A stretch of DNA of 5,786 nucleotides from Aquimarina sp. (GCA_011524575.1 WTKB01000355.1:1-5786); one strand, 5' to 3'; positions 1 to 5,786 are shown, counted from the stretch's first letter. The notes: generated from the sequence alone by a model not told the origin. Numbers and translations are program-made.

Positions 1-1
1 A

Positions 2-43
2 CAGGATACACTAGATTCTTTTTTAAAAACAACGAATCAATAA
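2..43 (+). CDS. C-terminal end of a probable gene entering from the left (partial)
   Basis: Reading from base 2 gives QDTLDSFLKTTNQ and a TAA stop at 41-43. The peptide has the look of an ordinary protein C-terminus, and the stop falls exactly where repeat copy A1 begins, as at the yceI-like gene on the other side of that repeat. If real, this gene converges on the yceI-like gene with about 210 bases between the stops. Only 13 codons are visible, so family and function cannot be assigned. The other two plus frames are less convincing: one stops at 11-13 and the other runs on into the repeat. Confidence 0.35.
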   Translation, partial: QDTLDSFLKTTNQ

Positions 44-136
44 GAACTTGTTTAAAATTAAAATGAATACAAACTGTAATTCAAAAGTTTAAGGTTTTGG
101 TTTACTTTTAAATGACGTGTATATCGAGATATGTAA

Positions 137-221
137 TACCAATTCTTACTTAAAATGACTGTAAAATAAACTAAAGTAAAAAGTAATGATTTATTACGGT
201 CATTTTGAATAAGAATTGGTA
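137..221. mobile_element. Family B palindromic mini-element (MITE-like) nested in copy A1
   Basis: This is an 85-bp unit with 28-base inverted arms at 137-164 and 194-221. The outer 12 bases of each arm (TACCAATTCTTA and TAAGAATTGGTA) are perfectly complementary. Only three positions differ along the arms, all transitions, two of which would still pair as G-U in RNA. TAA occurs immediately on both sides (134-136 and 222-224). Removing the unit and one TAA restores the ATAT-N-TAAGTC sequence of copy A3, which is good evidence for insertion with a 3-bp target duplication. It has no coding capacity, so any mobility would need an enzyme encoded elsewhere. Confidence 0.75.
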
Positions 222-232
222 TAAGTCCTTTT

Positions 233-254
233 AGAGCTTGTTTAAACAAGCTCT
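233..254. terminator. Perfect 22-base dyad at the 3' end of the yceI-like gene
   Basis: AGAGCTTGTTT is followed directly by its exact complement, AAACAAGCTCT. It is the terminal arm of family A joined to its own inverted copy. The yceI-like stop codon (254-256) overlaps its edge. On the plus strand a T-rich stretch (TAGTTTTT) follows, which suits termination of the incoming plus-strand gene. On the minus strand only AAAAGG follows, so intrinsic termination of the fumC-yceI transcript here is less clear. Confidence 0.35.
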
Positions 255-982
255 TAGTTTTTCACTTCTGTAGGTTCTTTTCGTTTTCGTGCTCTGAGGT
301 GTATTCGAAGAGCTACATTATTTTTAATTATTCTAGATTTTGCACTCTCACCTATAGATGTACCTTCAATGTTATAACTTACAGCGAAACGAGATCGATC
401 TATAAAAAACTCATCACTTACTAAACGAAACTCATCATTTTCCATATGTGAAGTGGCTACAAATCGAATAAGTCTCGAATATCCTCTTAAATTCAATATA
501 CCTTCAACATGAATAACATCACCATTTTGAACATAATTTTTGATTTTAAAAGTTGCTAACGAAAATTTTTCAACATTAAGAAAATCATCACTTTTTAGAT
601 GTTCAACAAACCTTCTATTAGATTCAGGATCCTCAATATCCGTACATTTAAAAGAATTCATATCCATAATAAATTCTCCTTTTGTAATTTGATTTCCTCG
701 CACTTCTAGTTTCCCACCAGAAGATTGAATCGTTCCTTCATGTTTTTTAAGTCCTAACAGCATTTCGCCCCTCCAAGTCACATAAGTATCTTTATAGATA
801 ATATCATAACTCTGTTGAGCTTTAGCATCTGCAAGAAGTATATTCTGCATAAACATTTTTGGATCAACCTCATCTTCTTGAGACTTTTTTATCCTGCGAG
901 CATCTCTTTTACAACTACTAAGTAAACAGAAAATAGCTAGTAAAATAACTGAACTTACCGACTTTACATTATTAATTATCAT
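254..982 (-). CDS. YceI-family lipoprotein
   Basis: The product is a 242-residue protein starting at ATG 982. Residues 1-23 form a signal peptide with a hydrophobic core (SVILLAIFCLLSS) followed by a lipobox, giving Cys24 as the likely lipidated residue. KRDARR follows it, with no acidic stretch of the kind that marks flavobacterial surface lipoproteins, so a periplasmic-facing location is inferred. Residues about 57-227 fit the YceI beta-barrel family, which binds isoprenoid-like or other hydrophobic ligands. Recognisable blocks are HLKSDDFLNVEKFSLATF (128-145), RGYSRLIRF (166-174) and FFIDRSRFAVSYN (192-204). The C-terminus is basic (RARKRKE). It lies 12 bases downstream of the fumC stop and is probably co-transcribed with it. 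The fold assignment is fairly secure. The ligand and cellular role are unknown, and nothing in the sequence links it functionally to fumarase. Confidence 0.87.
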   Translation of the reverse strand: MIINNVKSVSSVILLAIFCLLSSCKRDARRIKKSQEDEVDPKMFMQNILLADAKAQQSYDIIYKDTYVTWRGEMLLGLKKHEGTIQSSGGKLEVRGNQITKGEFIMDMNSFKCTDIEDPESNRRFVEHLKSDDFLNVEKFSLATFKIKNYVQNGDVIHVEGILNLRGYSRLIRFVATSHMENDEFRLVSDEFFIDRSRFAVSYNIEGTSIGESAKSRIIKNNVALRIHLRARKRKEPTEVKN

Positions 983-994
983 ATAAAACTCTTT

Positions 995-2395
995 TTATAA
1001 ACTGCCAATCATTGTTTCTGGACGTACCCACTGATCAAACTCATCGCTTGTTAAATAACCAAGCTCTAAAGCAGCTTCTTTAAGCGTTGTAGCATCTTGG
1101 TGTGCTTTATTAGCAATTTCAGCAGCTTTATAATATCCAATCTTAGGATTTAAAGCAGTTACAAGCATTAATGAGTTATTTAAAAGCTCTTCAATTCTAT
1201 TATAATTAGGAACAATACCTTCGGCACAATTCTCAGAAAAAGAAACACAAGCATCTGCTAAAAGCGTAGCACTTTCCAGTGTATTGGCTGCCATCATCGG
1301 TTTAAAAACATTCAATTCAAAATGTCCTTGCATTCCTCCAACATTTACAGCGACATCGTTACCAATTACCTGTGCACACACCATTGTTAAAGCCTCACAT
1401 TGCGTAGGATTTACTTTTCCTGGCATAATAGAACTCCCTGGCTCATTTGCAGGTATAATAAGTTCACCTAGTCCGCTTCTAGGACCTGATGACAGCATTC
1501 GAATATCGTTAGCAATTTTGTTTAAAGAAACTGCTAATTGTTTTAATGCCCCATGGGTTTCTACTAGTGCATCATGAGCTGCTAATGCCTCAAATTTATT
1601 TTCAGCAGAAATAAAAGGATGCTTGGTAAAATCAGCAATATAAGCAGCCACTTTTTGAGCATATCCCTTTGGTGTATTTAGCCCTGTTCCTACAGCAGTT
1701 CCACCAAGAGCTAACTCCGAGAGGTGAGGCAAAGTATTTGTCAAAGCTTTTAAACCATGATCTAACTGAGAAACATACCCAGAAAATTCTTGACCAATAG
1801 TAAGTGGAGTAGCATCCATAAAATGGGTTCTTCCTATCTTGACAACATCTTTAAAAGCATCAGATTTAGCCGCTAAGGTATTTCGAAGCTTGGAAATACC
1901 AGGTATGGTCTGTTCAATTATTTTTTTATATATAGCAATATGCATACCTGTTGGAAAAGTATCATTCGAAGATTGTGATTTATTCACATCATCGTTAGGT
2001 TGTATGGTTTTATCTCCTTTCCCAATTACATGACCTGCTAACTGATGTGCTCTATTAGCAATTACTTCGTTAACATTCATGTTACTTTGCGTTCCCGAAC
2101 CTGTTTGCCAAATCACTAATGGAAATTGATCTTTGTGTTTTCCTTCTAGAATTTCATCACATACTTTAGCAATTAAATCGCGTTTAGAAACTTCTAAAAC
2201 TCCTAATTCACAGTTAGTATATGCAGCCGCTTTTTTAAGGTAAGCAAAACCTTCAATAATCTCAAAAGGCATTGAACTACTAGGTCCTATTTTAAAGTTA
2301 TTGATAGAACGCTGAGTTTGAGCGCCCCATAATTTATCAGAAGGAACTTGAACCTCCCCCATTGTATCTTTCTCAACTCTATAATCTACAGACAT
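995..2395 (-). CDS. fumC: Fumarate hydratase, class II (fumarase C)
   Basis: This 466-residue cytosolic enzyme reversibly hydrates fumarate to L-malate in the TCA cycle. Class II enzymes are iron-free homotetramers of about 460-470 residues, and the length fits. The superfamily signature [11 protein letters not shown] is at 320-330, with the expected catalytic serine at 321 and the substrate-loop Lys327 and Asn329. [16 protein letters not shown] starts at 188 and supplies His191, equivalent to the catalytic-site histidine of E. coli Fum[14 protein letters not shown] (98-110), SSNDTFPT (142-149) and HFELNVFKP (358-366) are also intact. ATG 2395 ([15 protein letters not shown]) is preferred to an in-frame GTG three bases upstream because it matches the usual N-terminus of the family. 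Aspartase and argininosuccinate lyase share the signature, but the overall sequence is fumarase-like. It is the first gene of a probable two-gene operon with the yceI-like gene. Confidence 0.97.
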   Translation of the reverse strand: MSVDYRVEKDTMGEVQVPSDKLWGAQTQRSINNFKIGPSSSMPFEIIEGFAYLKKAAAYTNCELGVLEVSKRDLIAKVCDEILEGKHKDQFPLVIWQTGSGTQSNMNVNEVIANRAHQLAGHVIGKGDKTIQPNDDVNKSQSSNDTFPTGMHIAIYKKIIEQTIPGISKLRNTLAAKSDAFKDVVKIGRTHFMDATPLTIGQEFSGYVSQLDHGLKALTNTLPHLSELALGGTAVGTGLNTPKGYAQKVAAYIADFTKHPFISAENKFEALAAHDALVETHGALKQLAVSLNKIANDIRMLSSGPRSGLGELIIPANEPGSSIMPGKVNPTQCEALTMVCAQVIGNDVAVNVGGMQGHFELNVFKPMMAANTLESATLLADACVSFSENCAEGIVPNYNRIEELLNNSLMLVTALNPKIGYYKAAEIANKAHQDATTLKEAALELGYLTSDEFDQWVRPETMIGSL

Positions 2396-2435
2396 CACTT
2401 AAATATACTTAAAGTTAAATATTGAATTCTTATAA

Positions 2436-2468
2436 CAAATTTAATAAACAAAAATCAGGTTACTACAA
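2436..2468 (-). promoter_or_regulatory. Probable fumC promoter, Bacteroidota type
   Basis: On the minus strand TAAATTTG (2443 to 2436) is an exact match to the Bacteroidota -7 consensus TAnnTTTG. A TTG at 2468-2466 lies 22 bases upstream and could be the -33 element. The spacing is at the long end of the known range. Transcription would start around 2430, giving an A/T-rich leader of roughly 35 bases before ATG 2395. This is a motif match only. Confidence 0.45.
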
Positions 2469-2592
2469 TTTCATATTTGAAAACCCGTTGTGCATTTACA
2501 AAATCTTATGCAAAACACTGATAACAAACACCCTGAATCTTGTATAAACTTTTTTTCAATTTGAAAACAAATCGAAAAAAATAATTTGACAC

Positions 2593-2776
2593 AAGAACTT
2601 GTTTAAGAGCTTGTTTAAAGGGAATACAAACTGTAATTCAAAAGTTTACCGTTATTGGATTACTTTTAAATGATGCGTATATCGAGATATATAAATCTTT
2701 TTAAAGTAATCCAAGTTCTTAAAATTTCGAATTACAGGAAGTAGTGCCTTTAAAATAGCTCTAAACATGCTCTTAG
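2593..2776 (+). repeat. Family A hairpin repeat, copy A2 (longest copy)
   Basis: An imperfect inverted repeat can fold along its entire length. The outer arm AAGAACTTGTTTAAGAGC pairs with AGCTCTAAACATGCTCTT. TTTAAAGGGAATAC faces GTAGTGCCTTTAAA. CTGTAATTCAAAAG faces the AATTTCGAATTACAG block near 2723-2736. TTGGATTACTTT (2655-2666) faces AAAGTAATCCAA (2703-2714). The tip is TATATCGAGATATA. It is about 90% identical to copy A3 over 140 bases by eye and lies in the same orientation. The left end carries two partly overlapping versions of the terminal motif (GAACTTGTTTAA then GAGCTTGTTTAA). It has no coding capacity. Confidence 0.85.
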
Positions 2777-2898
2777 AGCGTTTCGCTAAAAAGTTTGTCA
2801 AAAAAATAAATTTGTAATAAAGTCTTTTAGCTAGTTTTGGGTATTTTTACAAAATTATTATTATTTTAATCAAGTATCACAGTGGAGTGTGTGTGTTA

Positions 2899-3058
2899 AA
2901 GAGCTTGATTATAGGAAATACAAACTGTAATTCAAAAGTTTACCGTTATTGGGTTACTTTTAAATGATGAACATGTCGAGATATATAAGTCTTTTTAACG
3001 TGACCCAAGTTCTTAAAATTTTAAATTACACGAAGTAGTGCCTTTAAACTAGCTCTAA
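2899..3058 (+). repeat. Family A hairpin repeat, copy A3
   Basis: The element runs from AAAGAGCTTGATTA through AATACAAACTGTAATTC, GGGTTACTTTTAAATGA and the CGAGATATATAAG apex to CCTTTAAACTAGCTCTAAA. Its outer duplex is shorter than in A2. The inner stem GGGTTAC (2951-2957) with GTGACCC (3000-3006) is kept despite base changes relative to A2. Its right end is 55 bases from the metalloprotease ATG, so any promoter for that gene is either squeezed between the repeat and the ATG or lies within or upstream of the repeat. Confidence 0.85.
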
Positions 3059-3113
3059 AGTGATATTCAAATAAAACATTTATAAAACCCATAACACCTT
3101 GTAAGATTTGCCT

Positions 3114-4928
3114 ATGAGACTATTTTTAATTTTATATATCTTTTTTTCTATTTGCAGTATCGGTTCTGCTCAAATGTTAGTAAGACCCATCTCTACGGCA
3201 CATCAAGTAACACATTCTAAAACCATTGTAGAAGCAGAGGTGATTGAAAAAAAATCATACCAAAACCCTAGTAACAATGACATTTATACACTGCATGAAC
3301 TAAAAGTTTATAGTATTTTTAAAGGAGAAGTAGCTTTTCAAAAAAATATACAACTCCTTACCAGAGGGGGAAGTGTAGGAATGGAAATTCAAAAAATACA
3401 TCCCAATCTAGAACTTAAAAAAGGGGATATTGGGGTTTTTATGTTGAGTAAAATCACAAACAACTCTTTAGACTGGATAGAAAGTGATTCCAAGGAATTT
3501 TATAAGGCATATTCTGGACTACAAGGTTTCTATCTTTATGATACTTTTAAATACCGAGTATCCCATCCGTTCCATAGCTATGAAACTATCACAAAACTAC
3601 AAACCTATTTAAAATCGCTAACAGGAAAACACCAAACTTTAAAACCTATCTCTCGACCTGTTGTGGAGTTACGTACTAATGCTACACTAAATGAAATTAC
3701 AGATTTCTCACCTATAGTATTATCTGCTGGGGTTAAGGACACACTTTTAATTAGTGGATCGGGGTTTGGTGAAATCATAGGTGATGTATTACTCCCTGAT
3801 GCAGATTCTGGAGGCTCCTCTCATAGAAGTGTGGAAAGTACGAATATACTAAACTGGTCAGACAGTGAAATCCAGATAACAGTACCCTCAAAGGCAGGGA
3901 CAGGTAAAATAGAAATTCACACTTTTGGAAATACAATTATAGAGAGTGAAACAGATTTAACTATTCTAAAAGCAGAATCTAATGCCACTTTTGATGAAAT
4001 TGATGGTGAATACCGAGTCAAACTTATCAACCAAGATGGAAAAGGAGGTTATACTTGGCATTATTTAGATAATTTTTTAACAAATCTTTCTGCTGTAGCA
4101 GCTTTTCAGCGTGCAATTGCAACATGGACTTGTGCTACTGATATGAGTTGGCTAGTTTCAAACCAACAAGTTAGCGACATCACACAAGCCTCAAAAGACG
4201 GGTATAATACCGTGTCCTTTGAAAGTCCGTTTAGCATAAACACGCCACTAAGTAGCCCCGAAACACTAGGGGTTACCATATCTTATTACAGCACTTGTGG
4301 AAGAAGCGAAGATGAGATTATTGTCATTCTGGAAGAAGTTGATATGGTTTATAATAACCTTATTAACTGGTATTATTTAGACAACGAAATTATCCCAGAT
4401 AACACTTATGATTTTGAAGGAACAGTAACTCATGAGCTTGGACATGCACTTAACTTAGGTCATGTAATTGAAACAGGACATCTCATGAATTACCAAACAG
4501 ATATAGGTACTGAGAGTGCAACAAGATACATCGACCAAAATACCTTAGATGCTGCTAAAATAATGCGTGATTACTCTAAAGAAATAGGCTATTGTGGGAA
4601 TACTTCTATAGTTGATAAAGATTGTATACTGGATGATAACGAAATTAATACTGATGAATTAATTAGTGAAAACCAAAACGATATTCAGTCTCAATCTGAT
4701 AACAACTCAAATGCACTTGCCTATTATAATAGTACTACTGGAAATTTTGAAGTAAACAATATTATTTCAACCTTGGAAATGGGTTATGTATATGATCTTT
4801 ATGGGCAACTCATTACCACTTCAGAATCCTTTAGCTTTGAAGCTTCTGCACTTACTTCTGGTATTTACTTTATTCTTTTAGAGCTTGAAGATCATAATGA
4901 CGTCTCTCTAAAAGTGTTTAAAAATTAA
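3114..4928 (+). CDS. Secreted matrixin-like zinc metalloprotease with T9SS sorting domain
   Basis: The product is 604 residues. Residues 1-20 are a signal peptide (hydrophobic FLILYIFFSICSIG, probably cut after SAQ or SA). Residues about 21-175 form an N-terminal region with the pattern TIVEAEVIEKKS...YTLHELKVYSIFKGE, similar to N-terminal regions of other flavobacterial secreted proteins. An IPT/TIG-like beta-sandwich follows at about 197-285 (LLISGSGFGE). The metzincin-type catalytic domain is about 295-495. Its zinc motif HELGHALNLGH (440-450) gives ligands His440, His444 and His450 and the catalytic Glu441, with Met458 in HLMNY as the likely Met-turn. A polar Asp/Asn-rich linker (505-535) leads to a C-terminal sorting domain (about 536-604, VYDLYGQLITT and SGIYFILLELE) typical of type IX secretion cargo. 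ATG 3114 is chosen over an in-frame TTG six bases earlier because it leads straight into the signal peptide. Substrate is unknown. The motif has Asn447 where metzincins normally have Gly. Confidence 0.88.
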   Translation: MRLFLILYIFFSICSIGSAQMLVRPISTAHQVTHSKTIVEAEVIEKKSYQNPSNNDIYTLHELKVYSIFKGEVAFQKNIQLLTRGGSVGMEIQKIHPNLELKKGDIGVFMLSKITNNSLDWIESDSKEFYKAYSGLQGFYLYDTFKYRVSHPFHSYETITKLQTYLKSLTGKHQTLKPISRPVVELRTNATLNEITDFSPIVLSAGVKDTLLISGSGFGEIIGDVLLPDADSGGSSHRSVESTNILNWSDSEIQITVPSKAGTGKIEIHTFGNTIIESETDLTILKAESNATFDEIDGEYRVKLINQDGKGGYTWHYLDNFLTNLSAVAAFQRAIATWTCATDMSWLVSNQQVSDITQASKDGYNTVSFESPFSINTPLSSPETLGVTISYYSTCGRSEDEIIVILEEVDMVYNNLINWYYLDNEIIPDNTYDFEGTVTHELGHALNLGHVIETGHLMNYQTDIGTESATRYIDQNTLDAAKIMRDYSKEIGYCGNTSIVDKDCILDDNEINTDELISENQNDIQSQSDNNSNALAYYNSTTGNFEVNNIISTLEMGYVYDLYGQLITTSESFSFEASALTSGIYFILLELEDHNDVSLKVFKN

Positions 4929-4934
4929 GAAAGA

Positions 4935-4985
4935 AAGAGCTTGTTTAAAGGGAATACAGTTTGTATTCCCTTTAAACAAGCTCTT
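4935..4985. terminator. Perfect 24-bp palindrome after the metalloprotease gene (miniature family A element)
   Basis: The arms at 4935-4958 and 4962-4985 are exactly complementary around a 3-base loop (GTT), six bases past the protease stop codon. RNA from either strand would form a very stable hairpin, so a role as a transcript end or 3' protector is likely. No U-tract follows on the plus strand, so it is not a textbook intrinsic terminator. Read on the minus strand, the first 30 or so bases equal the left arm of copy A2 (GAGCTTGTTTAAAGGG then AATACAAACTGTA), which makes it a shortened family A member in inverted orientation. Confidence 0.7.
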
Positions 4986-5079
4986 AACTGATCTTTATAG
5001 AAAAAAAACGTATTCAACAAACAATTAATCTCTTAAACCTCATATTATATTTTTTAATTAAACAAAAAATATTTTTACC

Positions 5080-5099
5080 GAAATTTGCACAAAAAAAAT
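5080..5099 (+). promoter_or_regulatory. Possible -7 box and A-rich short leader for the two-module gene
   Basis: GAAATTTGC (5080-5088) matches the TTTG part of the Bacteroidota -7 element but not its TA. No convincing -33 TTG was found at the expected distance. If used, transcription would start within about seven bases of ATG 5100, giving a very short A-only leader (AAAAAAAAT). An A-rich start region without a Shine-Dalgarno sequence is usual for this phylum. Confidence 0.35.
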
Positions 5100-5645
5100 A
5101 TGGAAGGAAGAGAAATTAATATTGGAGAACATGTAAGATTAGAAGAAGGCAGGTTATTCACCTACCTAGGACGAAATATCACTAATAGTAATATTGCTGA
5201 ATTTAAAATTAAAGTAAAAGATCAGCCTAGCTTACACGCAAGTATTGATATTGCCGATTTAGCAAAAAACTTTAATATCGTAACAACAGACCTACCCTAT
5301 GACCCCAATGATCATATAACAAGAAGAGACCCCTCAACTACCACTATTAAAATTAACGAAAGATGTGATATACCTAATCTAGGTGTTGTAGATTATCTAG
5401 GACGAGATTTAGGTAACGACCAGCTTGCTGTTTTCTACGCTCATACAAGGCAAAAAGAAGTGAAAATCGACGTAAATGGATTAAATGAGCACGGGATTTA
5501 TACCGAAAACTCCACTTACAGACCAAGTAGAGGATTATCGAGAATTACACACCCTATCAATGCGGAAAACGGAACTCAAACTAGAAGAGATACACCTACA
5601 TCATCGCCTAAATCATCACCTGAAAGAACCAGAAAACTTGGTTGA
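5100..5645 (+). CDS. Small cytosolic protein with two tandem modules, function unknown
   Basis: This is a 181-residue protein that I do not recognise. It has no signal peptide or membrane segment. Two related modules are visible: residues about 5-63 (EINIGEHVRLEEGRLFTYLGR through ID...L...FNIVT) and about 82-135 (TIKINERCDIPNLGVVDYLGR through ID...L...GIYT). The best-matched positions are YLGR at 22-25 and 99-102, followed by N/D-rich turns, A-x-F and ID. The pattern suggests small beta-rich repeats, perhaps SH3-like, but this is a guess. Residues about 136-181 are polar and rich in Ser, Thr, Pro and Arg (TPTSSPKSSPERTRKLG) and probably disordered. ATG 5100 is preferred to an in-frame TTG at 5085, because that TTG overlaps the promoter-like TTTG. 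It stands alone, separated from the protease gene by the palindrome. A second frame is open across the tail region. Confidence 0.65.
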   Translation: MEGREINIGEHVRLEEGRLFTYLGRNITNSNIAEFKIKVKDQPSLHASIDIADLAKNFNIVTTDLPYDPNDHITRRDPSTTTIKINERCDIPNLGVVDYLGRDLGNDQLAVFYAHTRQKEVKIDVNGLNEHGIYTENSTYRPSRGLSRITHPINAENGTQTRRDTPTSSPKSSPERTRKLG

Positions 5646-5657
5646 TAAAAAACTTTA

Positions 5658-5703
5658 TACCAATTGATCTTTAAAATCGATATAAAATAAATTGAAGTAT
5701 TTT
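5658..5703 (+). repeat. Left end of a diverged family B repeat
   Basis: TACCAATT, then TTAAAAT, TAAAATAAA and AAGTA occur in the same order and spacing as in the left half of the 137-221 element, at about three-quarters identity over some 45 bases by eye. The matching right terminus (AATTGGTA) is not found before the window ends. The copy is therefore truncated, or is a longer relative continuing beyond 5786. It starts 12 bases after the stop of the two-module gene. Confidence 0.5.
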
Positions 5704-5786
5704 TTTCTTTATACGCATTATAAAAATCAAGCATAGCCTTAGCTGCGGTTTATTTTTCTAATAAAGTAGAAAGGAAAAAGAAACGA

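Larger units (their letters stand above)
41..256 (+). repeat. Family A hairpin repeat, copy A1 (truncated and interrupted)
   Basis: The left part (about 41-136) matches copies A2 and A3 closely: AAGAACTTGTTTAAA, then AATACAAACTGTAATTC, then GTTTACTTTTAAATGA, then the apical ATATCGAGATAT. At 137-221 a second, unrelated palindromic element interrupts it. After the interruption TAAGTCCTTTT resumes the family A sequence. The right half of the hairpin seen in A2 and A3 is missing: the sequence jumps directly to the terminal arm, whose complement reads TAAGAGCTTGTTTAAA. The copy fills the whole gap between two convergent genes and shares its end bases with both stop codons. Confidence 0.8.
2396..3113. 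other. Divergent intergenic region between fumC and the metalloprotease
   Basis: About 0.7 kb has no convincing gene on either strand. Nearest fumC is AT-rich sequence with a promoter-like motif. Bases 2480-2592 show nothing beyond A/T runs. Repeat copy A2 occupies about 2593-2776 and A3 about 2899-3058. The spacer between them (2777-2898) is AT-rich with a short GTGTGTGT run near 2888-2896 and no clear function. The last 55 bases before the protease ATG contain TAAGATTTG (3102-3110), which resembles a Bacteroidota -7 box with one extra base but lies only three bases from the ATG. Confidence 0.6.

Noticed and set aside
58..249. 63-codon open frame on the minus strand
   Set aside because: It lies entirely within repeat A1 and the nested family B element. 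Its composition follows the palindromes, and the other family A copies do not keep the frame open.
1284..1577. 97-codon open frame on the plus strand
   Set aside because: It is antisense within fumC, whose protein signature is unambiguous over this stretch.
1839..2033. 64-codon open frame on the plus strand
   Set aside because: It is also antisense to fumC and has no independent support.
2508..2564. Short frame MQNTDNKHPESCINFFSI
   Set aside because: At 18 codons in an A/T-rich gap, with no ribosome site, promoter or recognisable family, it is most likely chance.
2777..2898. Possible riboswitch or small RNA between the repeats
   Set aside because: No conserved aptamer motif or stable fold was seen, and the stretch is simply AT-rich.
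2593..3058. Copies A2 and A3 as a CRISPR or tandem array
   Set aside because: There are only two long self-complementary units, separated by an ordinary spacer of about 120 bases, with no short regular repeat-spacer pattern and no cas genes.
3108..3113. Upstream TTG start for the metalloprotease
   Set aside because: ATG 3114 begins a normal signal peptide two codons later, and the TTG overlaps a promoter-like TTTG.

Overview
This is an AT-rich window from a Bacteroidota genome, most likely a marine-type flavobacterium. Three things point there: a secreted protease with a Por/type IX secretion C-terminal sorting domain, promoter-like TAnnTTTG -7 motifs, and A-rich leaders in place of strong Shine-Dalgarno sites. 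No rRNA, tRNA, CRISPR array or intact insertion sequence was seen.

Layout. At the left edge are the last codons of a probable plus-strand gene (stop at 41-43). A repeat element follows, then a minus-strand pair read from right to left: fumC (class II fumarase, TCA cycle) and, 12 bases downstream, a YceI-family lipoprotein gene. The two probably form one transcript. A 0.7-kb divergent intergenic region (2396-3113) holds a likely fumC promoter and two near-identical copies of a hairpin repeat of about 160-180 bp. Next comes a 604-residue secreted metalloprotease on the plus strand: signal peptide, N-terminal domain, IPT/TIG-like domain, matrixin-type catalytic domain and T9SS sorting domain. 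A perfect 24-bp palindrome follows it. The last gene (5100-5645, plus) encodes a small cytosolic protein of unknown function, built from two copies of a module of about 55 residues plus a polar tail.

The least ordinary content is the set of non-coding repeats. Family A (termini TAAGAGCTTGTTTAAA, core AATACAAACTGTAATTC) occurs as one truncated copy (41-256), two nearly complete copies (2593-2776 and 2899-3058) and one miniature palindromic form (4935-4985). Its ends overlap the stop codons of two convergent genes. Family B (termini TACCAATT/AATTGGTA) is inserted inside the first family A copy with a TAA target duplication, and a related left end lies at 5658. Both look like non-autonomous, structure-forming elements of MITE/REP type. 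No mobilising enzyme is present in the window.

The coding genes do not form one pathway. Fumarase is housekeeping metabolism, the YceI protein and protease belong to the cell envelope or exterior, and the two-module protein is uncharacterised.
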